From IMG/VR virus record IMGVR_UViG_3300017917_003607, positions 47,692-111,691 of that record: a stretch of DNA of 64,000 nucleotides. One strand, 5' to 3'. The notes under the pieces are model-generated. The model was not told the origin of the DNA, searched no databases, and saw only the letters and a program-made list of their open reading frames with translations. Both the position numbers and the translations under genes were made by a program. The stretch is from a virus. Of the stretch, positions 25,725-34,801 are shown one piece after another. Numbering within the stretch: position 1 is the first letter of the stretch; each line of letters opens with the position of its first letter.

Positions 25725-26370
25725 ATTTCCGACCAGGAACAGAAAAGAACAATTTTTTTCTACCTTTAGAAAATATCAAGAATTCATTACTGAATCAACC
25801 ACTATGTTTTCAGTGACAATAGATATTGACGACGTTTCTATGAACAATGACTCGGTAATAAACGAACTTACATCTTACACTAATACTGAGGTTACAATAG
25901 GTTCAAGTACATCAAAAGTAGACGCAATAAATCGTGACATAGACACAACTTTAGATTGGGATATAATTCTTTTAGCGTCAGACGACATGATACCACAAAT
26001 CAAAGGTTTTGACAAAATAATCAATTCATTGATGAGCACAACATATCCCGATACTGACGGTATTCTGTTTTTCAATGACGGATTTAAAGGTAAAGAACTA
26101 AACACACTTTGTATCTTAGGTAAAAAATATTATCAAAGATTTGGTTACATTTACAATCCTGAATATAAATCAACTTGGTGCGATAATGAATTTATGATGG
26201 TTGGGGATTTACTAAATAAACAAACTTACTTTCCTATGGTTATTATTAAACATGAACATCCTGATTGGGGATATGGTAAACACGACGTTATTCATCAAAA
26301 AAATCATAAAGATTTACAGTATGATATGAATTTGTTTAACGAGAGAAAACTTAAAAATTTTTATATATGA
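25708..26370 (+). CDS. GT-A glycosyltransferase-like protein
   Basis: 220 aa with N-terminal K-F-P-T-R-N-R, typical of GT2-type enzymes, a central I-I-L-L-A-S-D-D-M acidic motif for the metal-nucleotide-sugar, and a late H-E-H-P-D-W-G-Y region. Compact GT-A fold predicted. Overlaps the previous gene by 17 bases and the next by 4. Confidence 0.65.
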   Translation: MKLLIKFPTRNRKEQFFSTFRKYQEFITESTTMFSVTIDIDDVSMNNDSVINELTSYTNTEVTIGSSTSKVDAINRDIDTTLDWDIILLASDDMIPQIKGFDKIINSLMSTTYPDTDGILFFNDGFKGKELNTLCILGKKYYQRFGYIYNPEYKSTWCDNEFMMVGDLLNKQTYFPMVIIKHEHPDWGYGKHDVIHQKNHKDLQYDMNLFNERKLKNFYI

Positions 26371-27029
26371 AAAAAATAATATCATTTTCTTTATGGGGTG
26401 ATAATCCAAAATACACACAAGGGGCGATAGAAAATGTAAAACTTTCTCAAACCATCTATCCCGATTGGATATGTAGGTTCTACATTGGAGATTCTGTTCC
26501 TGATGAAATAGTTGAAAAATTAAAAGGTTTTGAAAATACAGAGTTGGTGGAAATGGGCGAAGATGGGGATTGGACTGGAATGTTTTGGAGGTTTTTTCCT
26601 GCATCTGAAGAGGATGTTGATGTTTTTATTGTTAGAGATACCGATTCAAGACTAAGTTATAGAGAAAAAGAGGCGGTAGATGAATGGTTAGAATCCGACA
26701 AAGGATTACACATTATGAGGGACCATCCATTTCACAATAGTTTAATAATGGGTGGAATGTGGGGAATGAAAAAAGGAACTTTTCCAAAAATGAAAGAACT
26801 AATCAAAATTTATAAAGGTGGTAATTTTTGGCAGGTTGACCAAAATTTTTTAAATGTGTTTGTCTACCCTTTATGTAAAAACAATAGTATGGTACACGAC
26901 GAGTTTATGTCGTTTGAAAGTTGGAAAAAACCATTTCCAACTAAAAGAAAAGAATTAGAATTTGTTGGTGATGTATTTGATGAGTATAATGAAAGACATC
27001 CCGAATATTATAAATCAATAAAAAATTAA
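26367..27029 (+). CDS. glycosyltransferase-like protein with D-T-D motif
   Basis: 220 aa. I-I-S-F-S-L-W-G at the N-terminus, Y-P-D-W-I-C-R-F-Y-I-G-D, and V-F-I-V-R-D-T-D-S-R, a DxD motif in the right context for a retaining GT-A (GT8-like) enzyme. G-G-M-W-G-M and a final F-D-E-Y-N-E-R-H-P-E-Y region complete it. The family is uncertain, the fold likely. Confidence 0.65.
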   Translation: MKKIISFSLWGDNPKYTQGAIENVKLSQTIYPDWICRFYIGDSVPDEIVEKLKGFENTELVEMGEDGDWTGMFWRFFPASEEDVDVFIVRDTDSRLSYREKEAVDEWLESDKGLHIMRDHPFHNSLIMGGMWGMKKGTFPKMKELIKIYKGGNFWQVDQNFLNVFVYPLCKNNSMVHDEFMSFESWKKPFPTKRKELEFVGDVFDEYNERHPEYYKSIKN

Positions 27030-27032
27030 AAA

Positions 27033-27647
27033 ATGTTTAATAGTCAACAATCAGAAGATAAAATTTTATTTGAAAAATACCTAAATTATAAAGATGGTTT
27101 TTTTATAGAATTGGGTGCCATGAATGGAATAACGTACTCAAATACTCTTTTTTTTGAAAAGGTATTGAATTGGACTGGTATTTTAATTGAGCCGACAAAT
27201 CAGTATGAATCTTTAGTTTTGAATAGACCAAATTGTTTTAATTTTAATTTGGCGGTCTCTAAAAAAAGCGGTGAAGTAGAATTTGTCGGTAATCATGCAT
27301 TAGGTGGTATTAAAGACACGATGGATGATAAACATTTTTATGGTTGGGGACTCAATGAGGGACACACATATAAAGTTCAGTCCAAACCAATGTATGAAAT
27401 AATTGATGAAGTAAGAAGTAAAATAAAAATAGACAAGATTGATTTGTTATCTTTAGATGTGGAGGGTGGTGAATTAGAAGTATTGGAAACTTACAATTGG
27501 GAAATACCGACAATATTCATACTAATTGAATTAGATGGGCATAATTCTGAAAAGGACGAAAATTGTAGAAAACTACTTAGAGAAAAAAACTTTAGTTTCA
27601 TGGAAAATATTGGAATTAATGAACTTTGGAAAAACAATAATTTTTAA
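27033..27647 (+). CDS. FkbM-family methyltransferase (copy 1)
   Basis: 204 aa. S-Q-Q-S-E-D-K-I-L at the start, F-I-E-L-G-A-M-N-G as SAM-binding motif I, I-L-I-E-P as motif II, and L-S-L-D-V-E-G-G-E-L characteristic of FkbM proteins. Probably O-methylates a sugar hydroxyl using SAM. One of three FkbM genes in this operon, all different in sequence. Confidence 0.85.
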   Translation: MFNSQQSEDKILFEKYLNYKDGFFIELGAMNGITYSNTLFFEKVLNWTGILIEPTNQYESLVLNRPNCFNFNLAVSKKSGEVEFVGNHALGGIKDTMDDKHFYGWGLNEGHTYKVQSKPMYEIIDEVRSKIKIDKIDLLSLDVEGGELEVLETYNWEIPTIFILIELDGHNSEKDENCRKLLREKNFSFMENIGINELWKNNNF

Positions 27648-27649
27648 TT

Positions 27650-28324
27650 ATGGAAGAAAAAAACGATAACTTTTCACTTACAGTTTTAATTTGTGCGCAC
27701 AGTACAAACAAAGACTATGACAATCTTCTTGTTAGGTCTTTGGAGTCCTTAGAAAACCAAACATATAAAAACTTCAAATCCCTAATTGTGTTGGACGATT
27801 GTTGGTCCGAAACAAAAGAAACCATAAGTAAATTCGCTGATACTTTGAATTTGAAAATAGTTGAAAAAAAAGAAAGGTCAGGATTGTCATTTGCCAAAAA
27901 TTTGGGTCTTAGTTTTATTGATACCGAGTATGTTTGTTTTTTAGATGCCGACGATTTATACTGTGAAGAAAAGCTTGAAAGACAAGTAAAATATATGACA
28001 AAAAATAAATCGGTAGATTTTTTAGGGACTCAAACTTGGGTTATTTATAATAATAATGAAGAAAAAAAAGATGAAAGTTGTTTCCGTATTGGTCAATATG
28101 AAACACATGAGGAAATCTTAAATAGAATCACCGATGAAAATGTTCTAACTCATGGGTCTATGATGATTAGAAAAAAATGTATAGATGAGTTAGGTGGGTA
28201 CCAAAATGTTAAGGGTATGGAGGATTGGGATTTATGGAAAAGAGCGTTTGAGAAGGGATTTAAATTTTATCAAATACAAGAGAGATTATATGTCTACAGA
28301 ATAGGTAGTAGTACCGTAAGATAA
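27650..28324 (+). CDS. family 2 glycosyltransferase
   Basis: 224 aa with clear GT2 signature: V-L-I-C-A-H-S at the N-terminus, S-L-E-N-Q-T-Y-K-N-F, A-K-N-L-G-L and F-L-D-A-D-D (DxD equivalent), then G-G-Y-Q-N-V-K-G-M-E-D-W-D-L-W. Inverting GT-A enzyme, acceptor unknown. Confidence 0.88.
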   Translation: MEEKNDNFSLTVLICAHSTNKDYDNLLVRSLESLENQTYKNFKSLIVLDDCWSETKETISKFADTLNLKIVEKKERSGLSFAKNLGLSFIDTEYVCFLDADDLYCEEKLERQVKYMTKNKSVDFLGTQTWVIYNNNEEKKDESCFRIGQYETHEEILNRITDENVLTHGSMMIRKKCIDELGGYQNVKGMEDWDLWKRAFEKGFKFYQIQERLYVYRIGSSTVR

Positions 28325-28346
28325 AAAAATTTAATATAATAAGATT

Positions 28347-29159
28347 ATGAATTTTATATCAACAAATCATATGGGAGGTATATGTAACGTAATGTTTAAA
28401 TTGTCAGCAACAATAAGTTTGGCAATAGATAATGAAGTTGATTATATATTTTCTACCGAATTTTTAAGACCAATAAGTAATGAATGTCCAAAACCTGGAT
28501 ACGACCCAGACTATAGTGTATATAGTGACAATTTATTGCGTAACATTCGTTTTATAGATAAATTACCCACACCGTACAGGACACACAAAGAACCAATTAG
28601 TTTTAATTACCAACCAATAGAATACAATAAAGGTGAAAATTTATTATTGGAGGGGTATTTTCAAAGCGAAAAATATTTTATAAATAACAAAGATTATATT
28701 GTGGATTTATTTAAACCGACAGAAGATATTAAACAAACAATATTAAAATCTATACCTAATATTAATCAATCTGTTTCTATCCATATAAGGAGAGGTGATT
28801 ATTTAAACACTCCTGATTATCATCCACAACAATCTTTAGATTACTACATGAAGTCCATTGAATTGATTGGAACAAATAAAAACTATTTGATTTTTAGTGA
28901 TGATTTAAATGGGGTTAGGCCTATGTTTGATTTTTTACCTAACAAACAATTTATAAGTTTAGGTAAAGATTATTTAGATTTATACGCTATTAGTATGTGT
29001 GAACATAATATTATTTGTAATAGTACTTTTGGTTGGTGGGGAGCGTATTTGAATGAAAATTCTGAAAAAAAAGTAATTGGTCCAAACAATTGGTTTGGTC
29101 CTTCGGCCAGACATTTAAACTCATGTGACATACTACCAGTAGATTGGATAAAAATGTAA
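28347..29159 (+). CDS. family 11 glycosyltransferase (alpha-1,2-fucosyltransferase type)
   Basis: 270 aa. G-G-I-C-N-V-M-F near the start is the G-x-x-x-N-x-x-F signature, and H-I-R-R-G-D-Y is the GDP-fucose binding motif of GT11. C-N-S-T-F-G-W-W-G-A-Y-L is the C-terminal conserved block. Transfers fucose or a related 6-deoxyhexose from a GDP donor, matching the GDP-mannose dehydratase in the operon. Confidence 0.9.
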   Translation: MNFISTNHMGGICNVMFKLSATISLAIDNEVDYIFSTEFLRPISNECPKPGYDPDYSVYSDNLLRNIRFIDKLPTPYRTHKEPISFNYQPIEYNKGENLLLEGYFQSEKYFINNKDYIVDLFKPTEDIKQTILKSIPNINQSVSIHIRRGDYLNTPDYHPQQSLDYYMKSIELIGTNKNYLIFSDDLNGVRPMFDFLPNKQFISLGKDYLDLYAISMCEHNIICNSTFGWWGAYLNENSEKKVIGPNNWFGPSARHLNSCDILPVDWIKM

Positions 29160-29164
29160 AAAAA

Positions 29165-29575
29165 ATGAAAAAAATATATTCAAAAATAGATGAATCAAAA
29201 CTTCTACATATGATTGTAAGGAAGGATGAAATTTTACCAGGTCGAGAAGATATAGTATCCGAAGAAAACTTTATTCAGTGCTCAAGATTAAATCTTAATA
29301 AAGGAACTACATTTAAACCTCACAGACATATTTGGAAATTAAGAGAAAGGAACGTAATTGCTCAAGAAAGTTGGGTTGTAATACAAGGTAGTGTAAAATG
29401 CATTTTCTATGACACCGATAATTCAATACTCACAACTGAAATTCTTGAGGTTGGAGATGCGTCTTTTACTTTAGAGGGGGGTCATAATTATGAAATATTA
29501 CAAGATAACACTCTTGTATATGAATATAAAACAGGTCCATATGAAGGACAAGAATTAGACAAAATATTTATATGA
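29165..29575 (+). CDS. cupin protein, WbuC-like
   Basis: 136 aa from ATG 29165 (a TTG 21 bases upstream would only add a lysine-rich extension overlapping the previous gene). F-K-P-H-R-H is the first cupin motif, S-W-V-V-I-Q-G-S-V follows, and the second motif is G-G-H-N-Y-E-I with Y-E-Y-K-T-G-P-Y-E-G. The K-x-G-P-Y ending resembles WbuC proteins of O-antigen clusters, whose activity is not well defined. Likely a sugar-modifying or metal-binding accessory. Confidence 0.65.
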   Translation: MKKIYSKIDESKLLHMIVRKDEILPGREDIVSEENFIQCSRLNLNKGTTFKPHRHIWKLRERNVIAQESWVVIQGSVKCIFYDTDNSILTTEILEVGDASFTLEGGHNYEILQDNTLVYEYKTGPYEGQELDKIFI

Positions 29576-30210
29576 TAAGACAAGACGTTAATAGTTTGAA
29601 CATGTGGTTTGCAGATAGAGGTGACTACACCCATAATATAAACTACGAATTAAATGATGAATCTGTTATAATTGATTTAGGTGGGTATCATGGACTTTGG
29701 GTTGATGAAATTTTAAAAAAAATAAATCCTAATATTCCAAACATTTTATTAGTAGAGCCTGTACCTGAGTATTATAACTTTTTAGTTGATAAGTTTAAAA
29801 ACTACGAAAAAATTAAAGTTATTAACTTTGCGGTTTCAACCAATCAAAATGAAGAGATTAAAAAATTATTTTTATCAAATGACGGCTCATCAACAAATTT
29901 TAATATCAATTCAAGTACCTCAATTGAAATAAAAACCATACCTATTGACAAAATTCTTTCAGATAATAACCTTAATAAGGTAGATTTACTTCAAATCAAT
30001 ATTGAAGGAGATGAATACGGTTTAATGGAATATATGATAGAAACAAATTTAGTTAGTAGATTTAAAAACATACAAATACAATTTCATTTAGGGATTGAGA
30101 ACGATATTGCCAGAAGAAAAAATATTCATAGTGGTCTTTTATCGAAAGGTTTTAAAAATAAATTTGATTATCCATTTGTTTGGGAATCGTGGGAAAATTT
30201 TAATTTTTAA
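29572..30210 (+). CDS. FkbM-family methyltransferase (copy 2)
   Basis: 212 aa. V-I-I-D-L-G-G-Y-H-G (motif I), L-L-V-E-P-V (motif II), L-L-Q-I-N-I-E-G-D-E-Y (FkbM motif). SAM-dependent, most likely sugar O-methylation. ATGA overlap with the cupin gene. Confidence 0.85.
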   Translation: MIRQDVNSLNMWFADRGDYTHNINYELNDESVIIDLGGYHGLWVDEILKKINPNIPNILLVEPVPEYYNFLVDKFKNYEKIKVINFAVSTNQNEEIKKLFLSNDGSSTNFNINSSTSIEIKTIPIDKILSDNNLNKVDLLQINIEGDEYGLMEYMIETNLVSRFKNIQIQFHLGIENDIARRKNIHSGLLSKGFKNKFDYPFVWESWENFNF

Positions 30211-30212
30211 TC

Positions 30213-31157
30213 ATGAATAAACTAAAGGTATCAATAAAAGGAACCAGTTCTTATTTACCACCCAAGGTAGTTACCAATTTAGATATTTCAAAAAAAATAG
30301 ATACCACAGACGAGTGGATTTATACTAAATTAGGTATAAAAGAAAGAAGAGTTGCTCAAAATGAAAGTGTTTCAGATATGGGGTACAAATCGGCTTTATC
30401 GGCACTTTCAGACGCTAATTTAGATAAAAATGATATTGATATGATTATTGTCGCAACTTCAAGTCCTGATAAAATATCACCATCTGTTGCATGTACAATA
30501 CACGAAAAACTTAAACTCAATAAAAAAATACCAGCTTTTGATATAAACGCTGTGTGTTCTGGGTTTGTGTACGCACTAACGGTTGCCTCATCAATGATAG
30601 GTAGTAATATTTGTGATACAGTACTTGTAATTGCAACAGAAGCTTATTCAAAAAACACCAATTGGGAAGATAGACATTCCGTTTTTTTCGGTGATGGAGC
30701 GGGTGCGGTTATTTTGGGAAAATCAAAAGATGGTTGGGTTCACAGTGAGATATTAGCCGACGGTTCAGGTACTGGAATGACAGGGTTTCAACAACCATTA
30801 GACCAACCATTTATTATGAATGCTAAAGAAGTTTGGAATCAAGCAGTTTCTGTTTTACCCGATTCAATAAATAAAGTTTTATCGGATACAAATACAAACG
30901 TTAATGACATAAAAATGTTAATACCCCACCAACCAAGTATTAACATTTTAAAAATTATCGCTAAAGAAGTTGGACTACCAATGAGTAAAGTTAAAACAGT
31001 TATGGATAGATATGGTAATATTGCGGGTGCATCAATACCAATCGCACTACATGAGGCAATAATCAATAAAGAAATAACAAAAGGTGATAAAATATTATTC
31101 ACCGCAATAGGTTCTGGTTGGACTTGGGGAACTATTTTAATGAATTATGATAACTAA
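30213..31157 (+). CDS. 3-oxoacyl-ACP synthase III (KAS III / FabH-like)
   Basis: 314 aa, full-length. Catalytic Cys in A-V-C-S-G, His in P-H-Q-P, Asn in G-N-I-A-G-A-S, and the C-terminal G-S-G-W-T-W-G match KAS III. D-E-W-I-Y-T-K-L-G-I-K-E-R-R near the start is the usual signature. KAS III condenses acyl-CoA with malonyl-ACP. In a phage glycan operon, next to an acyltransferase and an aminotransferase homologue, it more likely makes a short acyl chain for a sugar substituent than membrane lipids. Enzyme call firm, role inferred. Confidence 0.92.
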   Translation: MNKLKVSIKGTSSYLPPKVVTNLDISKKIDTTDEWIYTKLGIKERRVAQNESVSDMGYKSALSALSDANLDKNDIDMIIVATSSPDKISPSVACTIHEKLKLNKKIPAFDINAVCSGFVYALTVASSMIGSNICDTVLVIATEAYSKNTNWEDRHSVFFGDGAGAVILGKSKDGWVHSEILADGSGTGMTGFQQPLDQPFIMNAKEVWNQAVSVLPDSINKVLSDTNTNVNDIKMLIPHQPSINILKIIAKEVGLPMSKVKTVMDRYGNIAGASIPIALHEAIINKEITKGDKILFTAIGSGWTWGTILMNYDN

Positions 31158-31698
31158 TATGGAAAATAAAAAAAATTTTAAAAAAATTGGTGATGATGTT
31201 AGAGTTAATGAATTGGCAATAATATCAAGACCAGAATTGGTAGAAATTGGTGACCACGTATCTATAGATATGTGGACATATATATCAACACAAGCGAGTT
31301 TAGGTAGTTACATTCACATAGCACCTAGTGTATCAATAATAGGAGGAGCTCCAGCATCAATTATAATGGAGGATTTCACAAATATTGGTTCAGGAAGTAG
31401 AATAGTATGTGCTAGTGACGATTTTATGCAAGGTCTTATTTCACCTGTTGTACCAATAGAACACAGAACAGTAATTAATAAACCTGTAACCTTTAAAAGG
31501 TATTCAACCCTGGGGGTTAACTGTACTGTACTACCAGGTGTTACTTTAGCCGAAGGTTCTATAGTAGGAGCGAATTCTGTTGTAACTAAAGACACAGAAC
31601 CGTGGACTGTATACGCTGGTTCACCAGCAAAACCAATTAAGAAAAGAGATTCTAAAAGAATATTAGAAAGTGCTAAAAAACTTATGAATTATGAATAA
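31147..31698 (+). CDS. left-handed beta-helix acyltransferase (hexapeptide repeat)
   Basis: 183 aa with repeated I-G-D-H-V-S-I and L-G-S-Y-I-H-I-A type hexapeptides and a C-terminal G-A-N-S-V-V-T-K-D then Y-A-G-S-P-A-K-P-I, as in sugar O/N-acetyltransferases of the WbbJ/NodL group. Overlaps the KAS III gene by 11 bases; ATG 31147 and ATG 31159 are both possible starts. Close coupling suggests it uses the acyl product of the KAS III. Confidence 0.85.
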   Translation: MITNMENKKNFKKIGDDVRVNELAIISRPELVEIGDHVSIDMWTYISTQASLGSYIHIAPSVSIIGGAPASIIMEDFTNIGSGSRIVCASDDFMQGLISPVVPIEHRTVINKPVTFKRYSTLGVNCTVLPGVTLAEGSIVGANSVVTKDTEPWTVYAGSPAKPIKKRDSKRILESAKKLMNYE

Positions 31699-32599
31699 TT
31701 TTAAAAAAACTAAAGACTCATTAGATATCCCTTGGATTGAGTCCCCATTTTTCGAAGACCTATTAAACGAATCTGATTTATCGGATGAACAAAAAGAAAA
31801 CTGCAGATTTTTTAACCAAAATGGTTATTTAGTGATTGATTTGTCTCTTACCGACCAAGAAATTAACTCAGTGGTTAATGACATGTATAACGCACTCCAA
31901 AATGAAAACACCACATACCACGCAGACCATTTTCAATATACGGAAAGTAAAAGAATTTTTGAACACTGGAAAAAAAGTGATTCTATTGCAAAACTAACTG
32001 TACATCCAAATATATTAAACACGTTAAGCTATCTATACGGAAAAAAACCATTTCCGTTTTCAACAATTAATTTTATAAAAGGTAGTAATCAACCACTTCA
32101 CAGTGATACAATACATTTTCATACTATACCACATTTATGGATGGTTGGTGTTTGGATTGCATTGGAAGATGTTGATGAAACAAACGGCACTCTTAGAGTA
32201 GTACCAGGTAGTCATAAGTGGCCTGTATATGAATATCACAATCTAAACTTACCTCATCCTGATACGATAGTTGATGGTGAGGCAAATAATTATAAGATAT
32301 ATGAGGATTTTTTAGTTGAACTTGTAAGAAGTAAAAAAGCATCGGAAAAAAATGTAAAATTAAAAAAAGGTCAAGCACTTATATGGGCGGCAAATATGCT
32401 ACACGGAGGTTGTAATGTTGATGGTGTTACTGACTTTGACAAAACAAGGTTAACACAGGCAAATCATTACTTTTTTGAGGGCTGCACAAAACACTACCAT
32501 CCCATGTTTTCAAGACCATTAGATGGTCAATACGCACTTAAATGGTGTGACGATAAAAATAACATTCAAACATACTTAGACAATAAAAATGAATTTTGA
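31691..32599 (+). CDS. phytanoyl-CoA dioxygenase family (PhyH) oxygenase
   Basis: 302 aa, Fe(II)/2-oxoglutarate type. H-S-D gives the HxD pair, L-H-G-G the distal His, and R-L-T-Q-A-N the co-substrate Arg; S-H-K-W-P follows the G-T-L-R-V-V-P-G motif of this family. Probably hydroxylates a sugar, acyl or amino precursor. Coupled to its neighbours by short overlaps. Confidence 0.85.
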   Translation: MNNFKKTKDSLDIPWIESPFFEDLLNESDLSDEQKENCRFFNQNGYLVIDLSLTDQEINSVVNDMYNALQNENTTYHADHFQYTESKRIFEHWKKSDSIAKLTVHPNILNTLSYLYGKKPFPFSTINFIKGSNQPLHSDTIHFHTIPHLWMVGVWIALEDVDETNGTLRVVPGSHKWPVYEYHNLNLPHPDTIVDGEANNYKIYEDFLVELVRSKKASEKNVKLKKGQALIWAANMLHGGCNVDGVTDFDKTRLTQANHYFFEGCTKHYHPMFSRPLDGQYALKWCDDKNNIQTYLDNKNEF

Positions 32600-33188
32600 G
32601 GTAGTATCTGTTTTTGAAAAAAATATTGCGGATTTTTTTGGTTCTAAGTTTGCGGTTGCCGTAGATAGTTGTACTCACGGATTAGAATTGTGTTTAAGAT
32701 ACACCAAAGAATCAAAAATAAACGTACCAAAAAGAACTTATTTGTCGGTTCCATTTTTGGCCGAAAAACTAGGGATTGATAGAGAATGGAGAGATGACGA
32801 TTGGGAAAAATATTACACAATTAATTATGGTAATAAAAGAATTATCGATGCTGCTGTATTATGGGAAAAAAATAGTTATATTCCTAATACCTTTATGTGT
32901 GTCAGTTTTCAATATCAGAAACATCTTTCATTGGGTAGAGGAGGTGTAATTTTAATGGATAATGAATCTGATTATGTTTCACTAAAAAAAATGTCCTATG
33001 ACGGAAGACTACCTAATATGCCTTGGAGAGACCAAAATATTGATACTGTTGGTTTTCACTATTATATGACACCTGAAACTGCGCAGTTAGGATTAAATAA
33101 ACTACAGGCGGCTATAGATACACAACCAAGAAAATGGGTTGTTACTGACTGGCCTGATTTAACAGAAATGCAAATCTTTAAAAAATAA
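32589..33188 (+). CDS. short DegT/DnrJ/EryC1-type aminotransferase homologue
   Basis: 199 aa against about 370 for the family. F-E-K-N-I-A-D-F-F-G-S-K-F-A-V-A-V-D-S-C-T-H-G-L-E-L matches the N-terminal PLP-fold segment, and S-F-Q-Y-Q-K-H-L-S-L-G-R-G-G holds the expected PLP lysine with the following G-G. The C-terminal domain is missing and the large domain is compacted. The open frame is clean, so this is a real short gene, not a frameshift. Could be a minimal sugar aminotransferase or an inactive relative. Confidence 0.7.
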   Translation: MNFEVVSVFEKNIADFFGSKFAVAVDSCTHGLELCLRYTKESKINVPKRTYLSVPFLAEKLGIDREWRDDDWEKYYTINYGNKRIIDAAVLWEKNSYIPNTFMCVSFQYQKHLSLGRGGVILMDNESDYVSLKKMSYDGRLPNMPWRDQNIDTVGFHYYMTPETAQLGLNKLQAAIDTQPRKWVVTDWPDLTEMQIFKK

Positions 33189-33189
33189 A

Positions 33190-34185
33190 ATGAAAAAGGC
33201 GTTTATTACAGGTATTAATGGTCAGGACGGTTCATACTTGTCAGAATATTTATTGTCCTTGGGTTATGAAGTTCACGGTATTGTTAGAAGAAATTCAGTA
33301 CCTGAACATCAACAAAGTCGTATTGAAACCATAAAAGATAGGATGTACGTTTATTATGGTGATGTGTTAGACCAAACAAATTTACAAAAATTATTGGATA
33401 AGATACAACCAGACGAGATTTATAACTTAGCAGCACAGAGTCATGTTAGAATTAGTTTTGACATACCTGAATTTACACTACAAACTAATGCTAATGGTGT
33501 TTTAAATATGTTAGAGGCGTATAGAAGAAGTTGCCCAAACGCAAAATTTTATCAAGCGTCTTCATCTGAAATGTTTGGAAATTCTGTAGACGAAGACGGA
33601 TTCCAAAGAGAAACTACCCCGATGACACCAGTCTCTCCATACGGTTGTTCTAAATTGTGCGGTTATTCATTGGTTAGAAATTATAGAAGAGCTTACGGAC
33701 TACATGCGGTAAACGGGATTTTATTTAACCATGAATCACCAAGAAGGGGTTCCAATTTTATAACTAATAAAGTAATTAAAACTGCGGTTGAGATAAAACA
33801 CGGATTAAAAGATAAATTAGTTGTTGGTAATATGGATTCTTTCAGGGATTGGGGACACTCTAAAGATTATGTTAAGGCAATGCATTTAATGTTAAATCAA
33901 GAAACACCAGACGATTTTGTAATATCAACAATGATTACTCACTCGGTTAGAGAAATGATTGATTATGTTTTTACAAAATTAGGTTTAGATTATAGAGAAT
34001 ATGTTCATCAAGACAAAGAATTTATGAGACCTGAAGAATTAAAATATCTTAAAGGAGATTCAACAAAGGCAAGAAAAATATTAGGTTGGCAACCAGAATA
34101 TTCGTTTGAGGATTTAATGGATGAAATGATTGAACATTGGGAAAAACAGGTAAAAATTAACAAAATAATATCTGAAAAACTTTGA
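33190..34185 (+). CDS. gmd: GDP-mannose 4,6-dehydratase
   Basis: 331 aa extended SDR. G-I-N-G-Q-D-G-S-Y-L is the NAD(P)-binding loop, A-A-Q-S-H-V matches Gmd, Y-G-C-S-K is the catalytic Y-x-x-x-K, and N-H-E-S-P-R-R-G the characteristic substrate motif. Produces GDP-4-keto-6-deoxymannose, precursor of GDP-fucose, GDP-perosamine and GDP-rhamnose. The window contains no GDP-fucose synthase (WcaG-type), so the next step must be by host or by the aminotransferase homologue. Confidence 0.95.
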   Translation: MKKAFITGINGQDGSYLSEYLLSLGYEVHGIVRRNSVPEHQQSRIETIKDRMYVYYGDVLDQTNLQKLLDKIQPDEIYNLAAQSHVRISFDIPEFTLQTNANGVLNMLEAYRRSCPNAKFYQASSSEMFGNSVDEDGFQRETTPMTPVSPYGCSKLCGYSLVRNYRRAYGLHAVNGILFNHESPRRGSNFITNKVIKTAVEIKHGLKDKLVVGNMDSFRDWGHSKDYVKAMHLMLNQETPDDFVISTMITHSVREMIDYVFTKLGLDYREYVHQDKEFMRPEELKYLKGDSTKARKILGWQPEYSFEDLMDEMIEHWEKQVKINKIISEKL

Positions 34186-34198
34186 TAAAATTAAAATA

Positions 34199-34801
34199 AT
34201 GAAATTTTCACAATACAACGAAGACTCTATATTGGAGTCATTTTTTAAAGGTAGGAAAGGTTTTTTAGTTGATGTTGGAGCCGCGGATGGAGTTTTAAAT
34301 TCAAACTCAAGAAAGTTAATACTTGAGGGTTGGTCCGCTGTTTTAGTTGAACCAAATAATAAAAATTTTATAAAATCATTAAGTCTTTATGAAAATAATC
34401 CTGAGGTTTCAGTTTTTAATTTAGGTTGTTCAAATAATAGCAATGATGATGTTATTTTTTATATTGACAAAAATAATCAATATGAACAATTATCAACTTT
34501 TAGTAAAGAACAAATGGAGTGGTGTAAAAACTACTTTAAATGTGATTTTGTTGAGGAAAAAGTAAAAGTTGTGAAAACATCAGAATTTTTTGAGTCATTA
34601 AAAATACAAAACATAGATTTTCTAAGTGTTGATACTGAAAGTTATGATTTTAACGTAATCGATGGAATTGATTTTGAGAAAACAAATATTGAACTTATCT
34701 GTGTCGAACATGTAAATGAAGAATTAATTAATTTATTAGAAAAGAATGGATATGTTATTGAATGTCAAGATGTTGGTAACACATTTTTCAAAAAAATATG
34801 A
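34199..34801 (+). CDS. FkbM-family methyltransferase (copy 3)
   Basis: 200 aa. S-Q-Y-N-E-D-S-I-L at the start, L-V-D-V-G-A-A-D-G (motif I), V-L-V-E-P (motif II), L-S-V-D-T-E-S-Y-D (FkbM-like, with T-E-S instead of V-E-G). SAM-dependent sugar methyltransferase; ATGA overlap with the following glycosyltransferase. Confidence 0.82.
   Translation: MKFSQYNEDSILESFFKGRKGFLVDVGAADGVLNSNSRKLILEGWSAVLVEPNNKNFIKSLSLYENNPEVSVFNLGCSNNSNDDVIFYIDKNNQYEQLSTFSKEQMEWCKNYFKCDFVEEKVKVVKTSEFFESLKIQNIDFLSVDTESYDFNVIDGIDFEKTNIELICVEHVNEELINLLEKNGYVIECQDVGNTFFKKI

Noticed and set aside
29144-29164. TTG start for the cupin gene
   Set aside because: Would overlap the fucosyltransferase gene and add only a Lys-rich tail; ATG 29165 is better.
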